Source: Mytilinidion resinicola
Taxonomy: Eukaryota > Ascomycota > Dothideomycetes > Mytilinidiales > Mytilinidiaceae
NCBI RefSeq assembly: GCF_010093595.1
Contig: NW_022985462.1
Span: 8,948-72,947, forward strand
DNA length: 64,000 nt
Reading direction: 5' to 3'
Made by a program: the position numbers and the translations under genes. The notes under the pieces were generated by a model. It saw nothing but the letters and a program-made list of their open reading frames with translations, did not search any database and was not told where the DNA came from. Each line of letters starts with the position of its first letter. Position 1 is the first letter of the stretch. Of this stretch, positions 11,132-23,434 are shown piece by piece.

Positions 11132-14100
11132 CTACTTCCCGTACCTCGTGCCTTGTCGAGTCGTAGGCTTGCTCTTAGCCTTGACTTTGGTGGCTACGCC
11201 CTTCTTGGGCTTGGGCTTGGGCTTGCCTTGTTCCGAGTGAGAATAGCCAAATTCCTCTCGCATGATATTGTTGGTCCACTTGCAACAGTTCGGCACGGCC
11301 ACGTCCGTCTCAGAGTTGCGCCTACGAGTCGAGCGCTTGGGGCTGTCATCTTCTTCAACCCTGGTGTCGTCCGAGTGGGAAAGGTGATCCTTCATCTTCA
11401 CCATATGCTCGATGATAGGATCGCGGAAGATCTGCAGATCCTTACGAAGCGCCTTTTCGCGCTGACCGCGTTCGTCGAGCCATCCCATGAGCTTGTCGAC
11501 AGCTTCCGGATCGTCGTAGTAGCCCCATTGTGTCGAGTCCTCAAGACGGGTGACGCCTTCCTCCTTCACTCTACGTTCCGGAACAGTGATGCCGAGTATC
11601 TCTTTGTCCTTGGACACCATCGGCTCCGAGGTCAATGGGTCCATTTCCGTCTTGTCAGGACCTTGCACCCACAAGCGCCCATTGGCATATCCGTAGTTTG
11701 ACGTCGAGCTCAGGGGAAGACCGCCATAGGGCATTCCGTTGCGCTCGAACCAGTAGTAACGATTCATGAAGCGATCCTTGCCGAGACACTTGCTGCGCTG
11801 GACACTAGTTTCTCTGAGGTCATTGTCTTGTTCTTCAATTGAATCTTCGCACAGCTTGATCTCCTCCTTTTTGGCTTCGATGCTCTCCAAAAGCTCTCTC
11901 CATTCGGCTGACTGTTTGTTCTTGGCGGCCTCGATCTTGTCTTTCTTGGCCTTTTCCTTCTTTGCTTCCTCTTCTTCCCGCTTCCGCTTCAAGGATTTGG
12001 TGTGTCGGGTCTTGCGAGATCCTCGCTTTGGTTCCTCTTCAGCGCTGCTTTCAGCCTCCGCAGCATCTTGTGGCTCTTCTGTTCCGGTCATTGTTACATC
12101 AGGCGAGCCGTTCAGTTCCGGTACTGGGGATGCCATCATGTTAGCGGGAAGCTTCATCTTCCGATCCTGATCGAGTTTCTGCAGTTCATCGACCCTGGCA
12201 TTTGTTAGTCGATGCGAGAAACTTAGGCAAGGAGAACTTACAAAACTTTCTTTTCTCTCTGGTACTCGATCTTCTGCTTCCGGATCTTTGTCATCTCCTC
12301 CGCAGCCTTGGCGAGTTCTGCCCTGAAATTGACGGTGCGAACAGATAGCATGCATGCGATCTCTAGAGCTGCTGCTCGAAGGTTGACGTCGAGATTGTCG
12401 TAATGAAGCTTTACATTCTCGATGGTGGGCTCTTCATCCACCGGAACAAGCTGAGTGAGAATTTCCTCGCACACATCCTTCTGTTGGGGGATGAAGGACA
12501 CATTGTAGATCAGTCCTACCATCATTGCCTCCCAGCCCCCGTTGACGTAGTCTCGAGAGGCACAGCGGTCGATCCAATCGTAGTCGTTCAGGAATTCTGC
12601 TGCTTTGTGCACCAACTTCGGTTCGGCGGCGACGCTTGGGCTGCGCTTGGCAAGAGCAGCCGCTTCAGACTTTGCTAGGCTGCTGCGCGTTGTCCTCGCT
12701 GGGGGCTTTTCCTCTACCTCGGGCTCGGGCGATGACAAGAGGCTGGACTCCTCCCCGTCTCCAGATCCATCTTGGGAGCCTTCAATGTTCGGAAGAGCTA
12801 CTAGCACATTGCCCTTCTCATCGATAAGCTGAGAGAGGACGGCGCAATGAACTTCGACGAAAAGCTCACAATCTTCCGGGTCTGGAACGTATTGCATGGC
12901 CTCAACAAAGTCGTCGAAGGTGAACGAGTCCAGGTGGAAGACAGTTTCGTGGACATTCAACGTCTCCCAGGTGCACAGGAGAGGACCGATGGACTTCATC
13001 AGTATGCCAGTCTTCTTCTCAAGAGGATCGACTCCTGCGGGAACATCGTCGGTGAAGAACTTGAGCTGAGGACGCGGGGGCGCGTCTGGGCGCGATCGAA
13101 CATCCAGGTCTTCGATGGGGTACTTGATTGGTGGCGGAGCCGGCGGCGCTGGATGATGTGTCGGTGGTGCGGTTGGCCGAAGGACTTGATACTGCATGAA
13201 CTGGTTCTGGAACGGCAGGTTGATGGGCAGACCATTGCCAGGCTGGATGTGATGAAAGTTGTTCGGCACGCCATTCGGCACGCCGTTCTGTCCTTGCATT
13301 GGCAGAAACTGAGCGACTCTGCCAGGCAAGTGTGGCGGCATCTGGAACTGCTGCTGTCGCGCGAAGCCCTCGATGGACATCTGCTTCTGCGGCTTGAGCA
13401 CCGGCCGATTGGGATCTGCGCCCCAGTGTTGGTGGTTCTGCATCTGGGCCTGGTTGTGACTGGCCAGGAAATTGAAGAAGGTTCCTCCGTGCTCAACTGG
13501 CTGTGTTTGGTGTTGTGGAGGTGGCATGGCTGCCGCGTTCGCGTTTGCCGCGTTAGCGGCCTTCTTCGCCGCCATCACCGCGTCACGCGTCTTCGTCTCC
13601 GGGACTTGGGTGTCGATGCCATACTGTGTAGCAAGCTTTTCCTTGACTAGCCACGGTGCGCCGGCCCAGTTCTCTCGGGAAACCGCGTTTCTCAGGAAGG
13701 ACTTCAAGAGCAGCTTGGAGTAGTAGTTGCGATCCCTGGAAAACTCCTTGCAGCCGAGCTTGGTGGTCTCGTCGTTGCTGGTGTTTAACGAGATGTAGTA
13801 AAGTATTGGCTTGCTCGAGTCCGAGGTGCCGTCATTGAACTTGCTACTCGGATTGGGGTCCGTTATGTCTCTAATCTGTCCATGCAACCGACTGCCATGC
13901 TCTTCCACCACGACGCGGTCCCCGACCATGTAATCTTCCCTGAATCGCTGTTGGAGGTTAGCAGCGTATTGGGTGTAGTGAGGTGAGATGCTCTTACTTC
14001 AAAGACAACGTTGACTAGTGAAATGGTCAGTTACGATATAAATAATGCGACTTCAGGGTGAGATGTACCTAGGTCATCCATTCGAGAGGTACGCTGGAAT

Positions 14101-14665
14101 TGGACATAATGGAGCATCCGAGAGCGCAACGCCTCCGGAAAGAAGGAGTCGATTTCCTTGACAGTATCCATCTGTAATTGTTTAATATAGGTTTCTTCTT
14201 TAGTATAATCAATCATTACCTCGCTTTCCAGAGCCTCGAAGAATGTCAGTCCAGAGTGGCCAGTCGCGTTGCACGTGAACTTCCTCTGTAAGCGCGTTAG
14301 CTCTGTCGAAAGACGCGATTACGCACGGCGCATGTGTGGTTTTCTGGATGAGCGTACCTGGCTGTAGAAATCGCGCCTGTGACTGGGTGTTAGCGGCGAC
14401 GTCCAATTTGAATATAGCATTCACTCTACGTACCTCGCGAGATATTTCTCGTAATCGACAAAGACCTCCTGTGTCTGCTCGATACACCAAACCTACAGCA
14501 CTTCGTTAGCTTTACAGACTTGTCCCCGTGCCGAATATATCCTTACTTCAGTATGATCGTCGAGGAAAGGTGGTTCGGGGAGCGGTATAACAGGCTTTCG
14601 CTTGTAATAGACCTATACAGTTTAGATATTTGATTATACTGGAGTCTAGGACGCGTAAATACCAT
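11132..14665 (-). CDS. ITC1: ISWI chromatin-remodelling complex subunit, Itc1/Acf1-like
   Basis: Nine exons: complement(11132-12194, 12242-13947, 13998-14014, 14069-14171, 14220-14285, 14357-14375, 14434-14492, 14547-14612, 14663-14665), 1033 aa. The first coding exon is the bare ATG, and all phases join. The N terminus (about 1-110) is a WAC/Acf1 DNA-binding region (VYYKRKPVIPLPEP, later KFTCNATGHSGLTFFEAL). A Gln/Pro-rich spacer follows, then a DDT-like segment (about 428-490). Next come WHIM/WSD blocks (FLNDYDWIDRCASRDYVNGGW near 565; the second with KDRFMNRYYWFERNGMPYGG), a Lys/Glu coiled coil between them, and a basic tail. Proteins of this type tether and regulate the ISWI ATPase for nucleosome spacing and repression in the nucleus. 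Assignment is strong from domain order; the symbol is by orthology with yeast. Confidence 0.9.
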
Positions 14666-15643
14666 GGCTATCAGGCTATTGGATTCATGTGGTGCCTCTT
14701 GGTACCAGATTGAGCTCCGAGAATCGGCTGTCGCGTATCAAGCTGAGAGAGGGTCTGAGGCTTGATGAAAGGGCTTCCAGCAGAGTTCGGGGTCGGATGT
14801 GATGGTGTGAAGCGCAATGGGCTTGCTGGAGACTGGTCAGACCCAGGCGAGACTCTCGGCGGACCTTGGGGGGGTCTGCGAAAAGACGTCGCACAGGGTT
14901 GCGGCTCTTCTGAGGACGCCTTGACGCGTTCTAGTGATGCAACTCGTGTTAGCGGACGGTTTGGAGATGGTATGGTTGGCGCAAGCGTGGTGGTGAGCGA
15001 CGGCGCGGCGGACGGTGGAGGAGTGTAAAGGAAGAGGTATCCATTGTGAGGTAGACAATTCGGGGGAGGGATGCCCTGGGTGACTAGCCAATCACCCGTC
15101 CACTTTCAAAATCGCTTGGCAAGCTCCATCGAACTTCAAACCTTTTCTTGCGGAGCCGCTTCACCCCGACAGCACACTTTACCAGCGTATTTGTGCTCGT
15201 TCTGCAGCTCGGGGCGAGCCCATTCTATCAGGCATAGTCACTAGTAGATAAGGAAGTAATTTTCATGATTTATATCTACATACGAGTAGAAGGCCATGTA
15301 ACAGGCCAACGCCTTTGGCCACCCCTAGCAGCGCTCTACGAAACGTTCCCACTTTGTCTTTATGCGATTGTTCGCCACAAACAGCATCAATACGAACATG
15401 GTCCAGATACCTTCTTCTTCCTTGCGGCTTCCAGACGCATGCTTTCACTATATAGCGATATAAATCTGTGCATTTCACCCATTTCAGGTAGAGACTTCAA
15501 CCACAGATTCGTATTCTCACGCGCGGAGCGACATAGAAAACCAAGCAGTAAGAATCACGGTTTGAAGTATGAGTCATCGTATAGTGGATGAAGGAAGCCG
15601 AGATGTGAGGCTATACTGTATTGTTCCTCCTTTCAGGATGTAT
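14666..15643. other. Promoter side of ITC1-type gene and 3' flank of ALG8
   Basis: Upstream sequence of the ITC1-type gene (its ATG is at 14665) and the downstream flank of ALG8, which ends at 15644. No coding frame here resembles a protein. Confidence 0.5.
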
Positions 15644-17458
15644 TTAGGATGACAGATATACGACCGAAAACCCTACCCAGCTCCCAACAACCCCAACAGC
15701 CGAGTAAGAGCTTGTGAACATCAAAGGCAGGAACTCATACTTCTGTCCAAAGACTATTGGGTGTACCAACGAGCAATACACGATCAAAGGGATAGCCACC
15801 GCTACATACAGTAGGGTGAACCGGTCGAGAAGGAAGACACGAGCCTGGGATGAGCTATTGGAAAGTTCAGCAATTGAGCCAGGTGGCCATGCGAGTTGAC
15901 AGTACTTACGCAGGGGCTAGGCGGTCAAAACTTAGCAGGAAGAGCACAAGCCAGAAGATAGTATACACTGTCTTGACTGGAAATTCCGCAACTGTGAAAA
16001 TCAGGGGGAACAGGGACACATGTCCGGCCACGGCAAGCGGACGGAATGCGCCAAGATACCGACGGTCTTTTAGCGCGAGAAGGCTGAAAGGTATGATGAC
16101 AAGCAAAATCGCTTTCTCGTGTACGTGCCATCCGAACAGGAAGGACGCGTAGCCGCAAAGCGTGACAGCGCCAACAAATGTGTCCCAAGTCGGTTTTAAG
16201 AACAACTTGATCAGGAATATCTAGCCGACGTTAGGGTCAGAGATGGGCCAAGGGCCAACTGCACTCACAACTTGGAAGAACAAAGTTAGGAGGAAGGTCG
16301 CGCGGGGCGGCACGTCCGGAAGCACCGCGAAAGACGTATCTCCTACGAGCCCTCGTGTTACGCTATTGACTGCGGAGCTATCGACGGTTAATCCCACATA
16401 TGGCGCCACTGGAGTATGTTAGCAGTGGTAAACAAATGCAAAAGACTGGAAGTACCGTAGATTAGAACTCTGTCTGTGAAGGAGTACATGGCCCATACAT
16501 TGGGAGCCCAGTAAGCGTGGCATAGGCCTCGCGAGAAGGGAAAGAGTCTGCTCAAGACTTGTGCGGTCTGTCCCCAGTACACGAACGGCCCAAAAGCGGT
16601 GGCAAAGACGGCAGAGATGCCGACACCAAGCGTCAGTGCGTTGCCGAACCTGACGCGAAAGATCGATTCTGGGTTTAGGCAATAGGCCCGAAGAAGGTAG
16701 ACGAAGTACGCGGGAGCCAAGTAGAGATAGATATGCTTCAGGCAAAGCAACGAAGCGAAGAGCAGACCGCTCGGTAGGAGGGTCGACCGGTCTCGGGCAA
16801 GCACAAGAGATAGGACAAGGATACCATAGAGAAAGCCGTTGTATTGAAAGTGAATGTGGTCAATAATCAGCAATCCAGGAGATAACAGAATCGAAATCGC
16901 TGCCGCGTGCGCGGTCTTCTTTGAGTGTGAGCCTTTGACATATCTAGGAGCGACGGTTAGAATAGGAGGCGCTGACAGGAGGGAGCAGATCTACAAGTGC
17001 AACGCATAGACCAGCACTAGTTCAGTGAGTATGACTGTTGCTCTTTGAAAGTACACGGTCTGCCAGCTGTCATAGTTGAGGTTCTTGACGATGAGGAGAT
17101 GGGGCTCGACGAAGCGTGCGCCTTGAGACAATATCCACTCGAAATAGGCGAAGAACGGTGGATAGTCCAGCGTCCACTCGGATGTTTTCTGCGTTTATTT
17201 AGATTGGAAACGCAAGAAACAACTTGAAAGACGTGTTTACCTCGTAGTACCATTCTTGAGGGGGTAGGGAATTAGTTATGGCCAGCCAATTCCGGTGAAC
17301 CTCGAAATCTGTGGATTTGCTGGCAATAGTAGTGAGCAAAGATGGTCCAGTCGCGGCAAAGAAATTCTTTCTGGCACATACTAGGCTGGAAATAGGAGGA
17401 TTTTAAGGGCAGTGGCGACGACGGCACACTGTGCCATCGAAGGGTAGAGGTCTGCCAT
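15644..17458 (-). CDS. ALG8: Dolichyl-P-Glc alpha-1,3-glucosyltransferase ALG8
   Basis: Seven exons: complement(15644-15854, 15910-16220, 16269-16408, 16456-16943, 16995-17188, 17241-17319, 17382-17458), 499 aa, close to the family length. It is a polytopic ER-membrane enzyme that adds the second glucose to the lipid-linked oligosaccharide for N-glycosylation. Family marks, in order: [14 protein letters not shown] with the luminal Asp-Tyr-Pro-Pro motif (first third), [29 protein letters not shown] (the variant that separates ALG8 from ALG6), and [12 protein letters not shown] near the C-terminal third. Many hydrophobic helices lie between. All splice junctions keep phase. The gene is divergent from the Nrd1-type RNA-binding protein gene across a 1.5-kb intergenic region. 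Confidence 0.93.
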
Positions 17459-18950
17459 GGGCGGCCGGAAGGGTGGTGGCTGACGGGGCTCTGTTTGCAC
17501 CAAAAAATGGGAGGGATTGATGTCGAGGCCGCTTACATAACCGCGCCACACCACAGCGCCACAATTAGCCGCGGTTCAACCTTCGATTGGCATGTCTCTA
17601 TTTCTGGCAGCCTATGGCACATTCCGAGACTCTTCTCGTTCAGACCCGAGAATCAGGAGCAGCAATTCTCCGAATATCGAAATCAGGAACGTGCTGGAGA
17701 CATAAACACGCCTGGAATCAGTGAAGTTCTCGCAGTATACATGAAGCCAGTTCCGTCCCGCAATTGGGTGAAATGCGACATGCCAGCCTCAAATGGAAGC
17801 CCTTGCTCAAGATTCCTTCGGCCGTTTTTGTAATGCTCTGCTGGTCTGCGACTCTGTCTGCGCTGACCGACCCGAGACACTGCCCTCGTCTCGGCGCCTG
17901 CTCTGCACTTTGCTTTTGGCGTATGAGGACTCGCGCGCACAGGCGGCGCCCCTGGCCGTGCGGGAGAACGAAGGACAGACAGGACTAGTCAGGCACCCGG
18001 GCTGTTTACAGCTGGCAGCGTGGCAGGCGTCGACGTTGCAACAGTCGAGACGACATCGAAGCCTCACGGCAGCCCTGCATGCTGCCCTGGCTGCAGACTC
18101 CCTGCCTGCTGCCCGTCGCGCAGCTGCAGCGCCGTTAGCGGCCTCCAGGGCTGCGACGGTGGCGCCTAGAGTCCGCATTGGTGATGAGAATAAGGTGTCG
18201 CCCGGTGAGCAATGCGTCGTCCAGACACTTCGGGCAGCCCGCTAGCCCGTTTAGGGCCCCCAATTTTACGGAGTTGAGAACCTCTCCTGTTCGCGCTCGT
18301 CCACCTCTCCTGCTGTCCTGCACGCCTTCACGCTTCGCTCCTTGACTTCTCTTAAGCCGGCGTCGTGACAAAGGCCGCTCTTTTGCTTCATTCCTTACCT
18401 ATTGTTCTTCTCGCTCTTTATCTGCCCTCTTGCGACTTCAACACCACCCTAGCCGGGACCTTGACCTTCAGCTTACCAGCATCCTTCCCAATAATCTTCG
18501 CCCTTCACCTTTCACCTAGGACCGCTATCTGTCCGTTGTTTAATCCAGCATTCACCACTTGCCCCTCTGTCTGACTCAGCTCCCGCCCCACACGGGACAG
18601 TCACGATCTTTTGCAGCTATCGCGAGGAACTCGAACTTCGACACGCCAATCTGCGTCATATGGGCATCGCTGCGACTGCTATCTAGCTTGTAGAACGAAT
18701 TGGCTTTGACTGTACGTGTCCCCCTACAACCACGGCCCCCACCTGGATGCAGCTACTAAGCACGCCTTTAGGTTGACCTACTCTTTAATTCGGCACCATC
18801 GTCTTCGTTTCTACTGCATTTACATTCACCCATCCCTTCATAGTCTGCAGTGTCCGGTACGTGTACGACCGGACCCGATAATTCATCACCACGGCTGTCC
18901 TTTCTCAAAGCGCGCGGGACAGCTTTGTCCTGCCCCCTCATCTACTCGGC
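17459..18950. other. Divergent promoter region between ALG8 and the RRM gene
   Basis: A 1.5-kb region serving the leftward ALG8 gene and the rightward four-RRM gene. From about 18250 it is CT-rich, consistent with a long 5' leader, as expected for a regulated RNA-binding protein gene. GC-rich open frames at 17793-18245 show no domain. Confidence 0.55.
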
Positions 18951-21482
18951 ATGCAGCATCAAGACTCGACCCCGACCGGACCCAGCGGCCCCCGCCTACA
19001 GACCGGCTTCTCCAAGCACTCCGTGAACGGCAGCCATACGGGCTTCTCCCACGGTGCATTCCACACCAACCAGCCATCCCTAGGAGGCTACTCGGACCGA
19101 CACCCTGAGCGATCAAACATCCCCAGCATCAACACGGGACGATTAGGACAAAACAACCAAAATGGCAACGACATGCAAACGCCTGGGACCGCATTCGATA
19201 TGAACTTCACCCCACTACTTCCATCACAGCTTCTTTTGGGCAGCCCATTTCAGCCCGGTTCTCCGTCTGCCTTCGCTTCACCACAGTTCCAAGGGTTCTC
19301 GAATTTTACCGGCCAGAACCAGAACTCGCAGCAACAACAAAACCAGCAGAATCAAATGGGTAGTCCCATGCAGATGCATCAGCCTCTTTCACCCCAACTC
19401 TATCAGAACCTAGTATCACCGACTGGAATGAACGCCCCGCAATTCTTCGGAGGACCGCAATCACCGACAACTGGCTTTGGCATGGGCGGTCAACAGATGG
19501 GATTTGGAGGACAGATGCACATGGCCCCTGGATTGGTTTCTGGGACCAGTCGCACTGTTTATCTTGGCAACATTCCCCCCGAGACATCTGCGGAGGAAAT
19601 ACTTGGTCATGTTCGGAGTGGTCAGATTGAGTCCGTGAGGTTGCTCCCGGACAAGAACTGTGCATTCATATCCTTCTTGGACAGCAGCTCTGCAACGCAC
19701 TTCCACTCTGATGCAATCTTGAAAAAGTTGTCCATCAGAGCTCAGGATATCAAGATTGGTTGGGGTAAGCCCTCTCAAGTGCCTACATCTGTTGCCCTAG
19801 CCGTGCAGCAGTCTGGCGCCTCGCGCAATGTCTACCTTGGAAATCTTCCAGAGGACGTAAGCGAGGATGAGCTCCGTGAGGATCTTGGTAAATTTGGACC
19901 TATCGATACCGTCAAAATTGTACGGGAAAAGGCTATTGGATTTGTCCATTTCCTGTCAATCGGCAATGCTATTAAGGCTGTTGCGCAACTCCCACAAGAG
20001 CCAAAGTGGCAAGCCCCGCGACGTGTCTACTACGGCAAGGATAGGTGCGCGTATGTTTCGAAGACTCAGCAGCAGAACGCTGCGCAATACCTCGGAATTG
20101 CCCCAGGATATGCGCACGTGTTGAACGGTGCCGATCGGGACCTGATCTCGAACGCTCTTGCACAACAGTCTGTGGCAGCGGCTGCTGTTGCAACCTCTGC
20201 TGGTGGAGTTAACAACTTGGGTAATCGGACCGTGTATCTCGGAAATATCCACCCCGAGACGACGATTGAGGAAATCTGCAACGTAGTCCGTGGTGGGCTT
20301 TTGCATCACATCCGCTATATCCCAGATAAGCATATCTGCTTCGTTACATTCATCGACCCGACATCAGCAGCTTCATTCTACGCCCTGAGCAACCTTCAAG
20401 GCTTGATGATCCACAATCGGCGCCTGAAGATTGGATGGGGCAAACATTCTGGTGCGCTGCCTCCTGCAATTGCCCTGGCCGTCAGTGGTGGCGCTTCCCG
20501 AAACGTGTACATCGGCAACCTGGACGAGTCGTGGAGTGAGGAGCGCTTGAGGCAGGACTTCTCTGAGTATGGCGAAATTGAGCTTGTGAACGCCCTTCGC
20601 GAGAAGAGCTGTGCATTCGTCAACTTCACGAACATCGCCAACGCGATCAAGGCGATCGAGGCTGTTCGTGGACGCGAGGAGTATAAGAGGTTCAAGGTTA
20701 ACTTCGGCAAAGATCGATGTGGCAACCCGCCACGCCAGATAAATGCCAACCAAAACCAACAGAACCAGCCTGCTGGAAGCCATGATGGTATGCAATCACC
20801 ATCCCCAATCAACGGACTCCAGCCTACTCGTAGCCAAGCTGGACCTTCCGTCTCACCGACTGGCTCTGGAGCCCCAGGATCGGCTGGTGCGAGCTCGAAC
20901 GGCCAATACCAGGGAATGCAAGGCCAAGCGCCTGCGAATATTCTGAACGCTGGTGGCAACAACCCCTTGATGATGTATCTTCAACAAGCGCAACAGAATC
21001 AGCAGCAGCAAGTGCAACAAGAGCAAGTCAATCTCCAACAGCAACAGCAGCAACAGCAGCAGGCCTTCGCCTCTCAACAAGCTGCATTCTACGGAGCTGA
21101 CATGAATTCTGGTCCTCCACAACATCAATCACACACCGCCCACAATAGCACCTCCAGCTTCAGCCTTGTGAATGGTGGTTCATCGAATGGCAACGGCTCG
21201 ACCACTGTGGGAGGTCTCCTTGCGCCTTCAAACCTCAACGCCCGCGCTCAACACGCACGCGCCGTGAGTTTACCCGTGTTTTCTCAAGGGCCATTCGCAC
21301 AGCCTCTGCAGCAATCTCAAGGCCCTCAGCAACAGCAACAACAACAACAACAGCAAAACGCGTTTGGTAGCCTGAGTTCCGGAATCGGTGGATTCGGCAG
21401 CGGTAACGGCGGCTACGGCCTCGCGATCCAGGGCGACGGTGGACTCCCCGGCTGGGCTGAAGAAGAGATCGGGGCGCAGTAG
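18951..21482 (+). CDS. nrd1: Four-RRM RNA-binding protein, S. pombe Nrd1/Msa2 type
   Basis: A single exon encodes 843 aa. After a disordered Gly/Asn/Gln-rich N terminus come four RNA-recognition motifs at about 201-272 (RTVYLGNIPP), 292-363 (RNVYLGNLPE), 426-498 (RTVYLGNIHP) and 517-588 (RNVYIGNLDE). Each ends with KIGWGK or a related NFGKDRC-like strand. RRMs 1/2 and 3/4 form two pairs separated by an Ala-rich linker. The C terminus is Gln-rich, with CAG/CAA runs near 21000-21060 and 21330-21355. This architecture matches fission-yeast Nrd1 (Msa2), a cytoplasmic mRNA-binding protein that restrains sexual differentiation and affects cytokinesis. It is not the unrelated yeast Nrd1 of transcription termination. 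The fungal role here is inferred from the family. Confidence 0.88.
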   Translation: MQHQDSTPTGPSGPRLQTGFSKHSVNGSHTGFSHGAFHTNQPSLGGYSDRHPERSNIPSINTGRLGQNNQNGNDMQTPGTAFDMNFTPLLPSQLLLGSPFQPGSPSAFASPQFQGFSNFTGQNQNSQQQQNQQNQMGSPMQMHQPLSPQLYQNLVSPTGMNAPQFFGGPQSPTTGFGMGGQQMGFGGQMHMAPGLVSGTSRTVYLGNIPPETSAEEILGHVRSGQIESVRLLPDKNCAFISFLDSSSATHFHSDAILKKLSIRAQDIKIGWGKPSQVPTSVALAVQQSGASRNVYLGNLPEDVSEDELREDLGKFGPIDTVKIVREKAIGFVHFLSIGNAIKAVAQLPQEPKWQAPRRVYYGKDRCAYVSKTQQQNAAQYLGIAPGYAHVLNGADRDLISNALAQQSVAAAAVATSAGGVNNLGNRTVYLGNIHPETTIEEICNVVRGGLLHHIRYIPDKHICFVTFIDPTSAASFYALSNLQGLMIHNRRLKIGWGKHSGALPPAIALAVSGGASRNVYIGNLDESWSEERLRQDFSEYGEIELVNALREKSCAFVNFTNIANAIKAIEAVRGREEYKRFKVNFGKDRCGNPPRQINANQNQQNQPAGSHDGMQSPSPINGLQPTRSQAGPSVSPTGSGAPGSAGASSNGQYQGMQGQAPANILNAGGNNPLMMYLQQAQQNQQQQVQQEQVNLQQQQQQQQQAFASQQAAFYGADMNSGPPQHQSHTAHNSTSSFSLVNGGSSNGNGSTTVGGLLAPSNLNARAQHARAVSLPVFSQGPFAQPLQQSQGPQQQQQQQQQQNAFGSLSSGIGGFGSGNGGYGLAIQGDGGLPGWAEEEIGAQ

Positions 21483-22371
21483 ACCAGTCCCAGACCTCAA
21501 AATCTCACACTTCCTCTTCTCCGCTTCACTGTCTGTATTTGCTCCACTTACCCACTTTAGTCGTCTCCTGTCTTCCCTCTCTTGCATCTAGGTTTTTTGA
21601 TATCATCTGGTTTTGCGCTCTTGCATCTTTGGTTTTTCCCGGTCCTTCGGCGCGTATCTGTTGTTTCCCTTTTCGTCGTATATTTGGGGCCTGCTGTTGG
21701 GTTGTGCGTGTGTTGAGCTTGTGTTTTTGAGCCACCGCGGTCTTTGACTTTTTTTTACTACTTACTTACTCCTTAATACTCCGAATGGACCGCTCCGTCG
21801 CTCGCATCCCCAATTTGTTGATATTAGTGTCTGCTTTTCACTACCCCCTTTTCCTCCCCTTCTCTTTTGTTGCTGCGCTGCGTTTTGTATTGCGATAGGG
21901 AAAATTGCGGCTGGCTTGGCTGAGCTCCGTTGGTGAGAGGCCGTTGTTGGAGGAGGATGAAGGAGCTAAAGGACTGCAGGGGTTCTTGGATATGTGGGTG
22001 ATATGGAGGAGGGACAGGTTGGAGGGATGGATGGGTCGGGCAGCCCGCGGCGGCGGCGTTTGTAGCCTAGGTTATTTTGCAGTCGTTGAGACTCTGTCGG
22101 CCTGGCCGGCGACGCTTGGGAAGAAGCGTAAATGGATCCCCCCTTGCCAATACCAGACTGGGTTTGCGTGCTGTCTTGCTTTCGCATGTTGCTATCGTGA
22201 GAATGCTTAACGAGTCCTTGTCTTGGCTTGCGTGTTGGCCAGCAGTCGGGAATAGTTATTAATTAGATACAGAGTGGACGCCCTATCTACTGTAGCTATC
22301 CTTTCGGAGAGCCTATACGTCCCTCACACTCAGGAGTAGTTGGGGTACCTGCGTCCCTGGTACGCTCCATG
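21483..22371. other. 3' UTR and intergenic region, no gene seen
   Basis: T-rich sequence immediately after the RRM gene stop suggests a long 3' UTR (to about 21900). No protein-like frame is supported. Confidence 0.5.
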
Positions 22372-22608
22372 TTAAACTCCCATCCTCCGATACAAATCCT
22401 CCACGTCCCTCTGCCCTGGCCGCTGGAACGTCGCCGCGCCCCGGCCGTCTCCAGGGAGGCAGTTCGGGCATTTCCCGTAGCGCCAGTGGCCCCGTTGGGG
22501 CCGGTACTGCGGACATCGAGTGACGTCCATGGGGTGGTGGTTGCATGCTACGATTTGGCGAAAGTCGTGGCGGCAAGTCTTGAAGTAGGTTGTTATTTCG
22601 ACGCACAT
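22372..22608 (-). CDS. Small Cys/His-rich protein, unknown function
   Basis: A 78-aa frame starting at ATG 22608. It has eight histidine or cysteine positions in its first 50 residues (MCVEITTYFKTCRHDF, VACNHHPMDVTRC, KCPNC), which could coordinate zinc, and an Arg-rich C terminus ending DLYRRMGV. The opening resembles a common class of small fungal hypothetical proteins that start with a short Cys/His cluster. I do not recognise a named family. A 3' intron extending the protein is possible. Confidence is moderate because the frame is short, but the non-random cysteine spacing argues against a chance frame. Confidence 0.5.
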   Translation of the reverse strand: MCVEITTYFKTCRHDFRQIVACNHHPMDVTRCPQYRPQRGHWRYGKCPNCLPGDGRGAATFQRPGQRDVEDLYRRMGV

Positions 22609-23434
22609 CTTGTTAGGTCTGGCAGTGTTGTGAGTAGTTAGTTAGAGTTTGTGGTGATGAGGTTCGGGTGTTTGGCTTTAGACTCTCTTCAAGGGACGGT
22701 GCAGGCGTTTGTAAGTTTGGGTGGGTGATAGTTCTCGAGGAGAAGGTGTTTAGTATTTATGTAGTTGTTGTCCCGGGGATAGGGCTATCTCATCGTGATG
22801 TGTGGTAGTGTAGACAGCTGGCGTCTTGGTTATCTGTGATCTGGATATGTCATTGTCCACGGGCTCGACTCTGGCACACAACATGTCACTATCAGTGAAG
22901 TGGCCCTGGAGCCGAAGGCTTCCAGTGGTAGTCCTCGAAGTAGCGGCATGTGTACATGATTTTGAGATGACTTGTGGTGCTTCAAGGTCTGTTCGAGAGT
23001 TTGAGTGAGATGAGAACTTGGCATTTCGAAGAGTCTGAGAACTTGCTGGGTCCCCTCAGACAACGCTATCTGTTACGCCTGCAAGTACAATCCTCCATGA
23101 CTTTGCGCTAATCGTCCTTGCCTTTTCACCCTCCTTACGTTCGTGATCCCCCTTCGCCTCAGAATTTTGCGCTTCATGATGGCTTCTTCTTTCCTCTGCT
23201 ACTGACGATCCCGCGGCCTCCGATTAGGTTACTCGACCTCGTCATAGTATTCAAGGGCATCCATACAGATCCAATGTGTCGGTACGCGAACAAGAGCGCT
23301 TATGAGTGGAATCGTCATTGCTCGGCGACCAGACGAAATTTTTTCGGCGTGGAATCGATAGACAGGTCTTGGGCGCGCGGAGGGCCTTGGGTATATCTTC
23401 ATAGTATAGAAGCTTGCGGAGTGAATTCAATGTA
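22609..23434. other. Intergenic region, no gene seen
   Basis: Promoter side of the small Cys/His-rich gene and 3' flank of GON7. Open frames at 22830-23496 show no recognisable protein. Confidence 0.45.
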
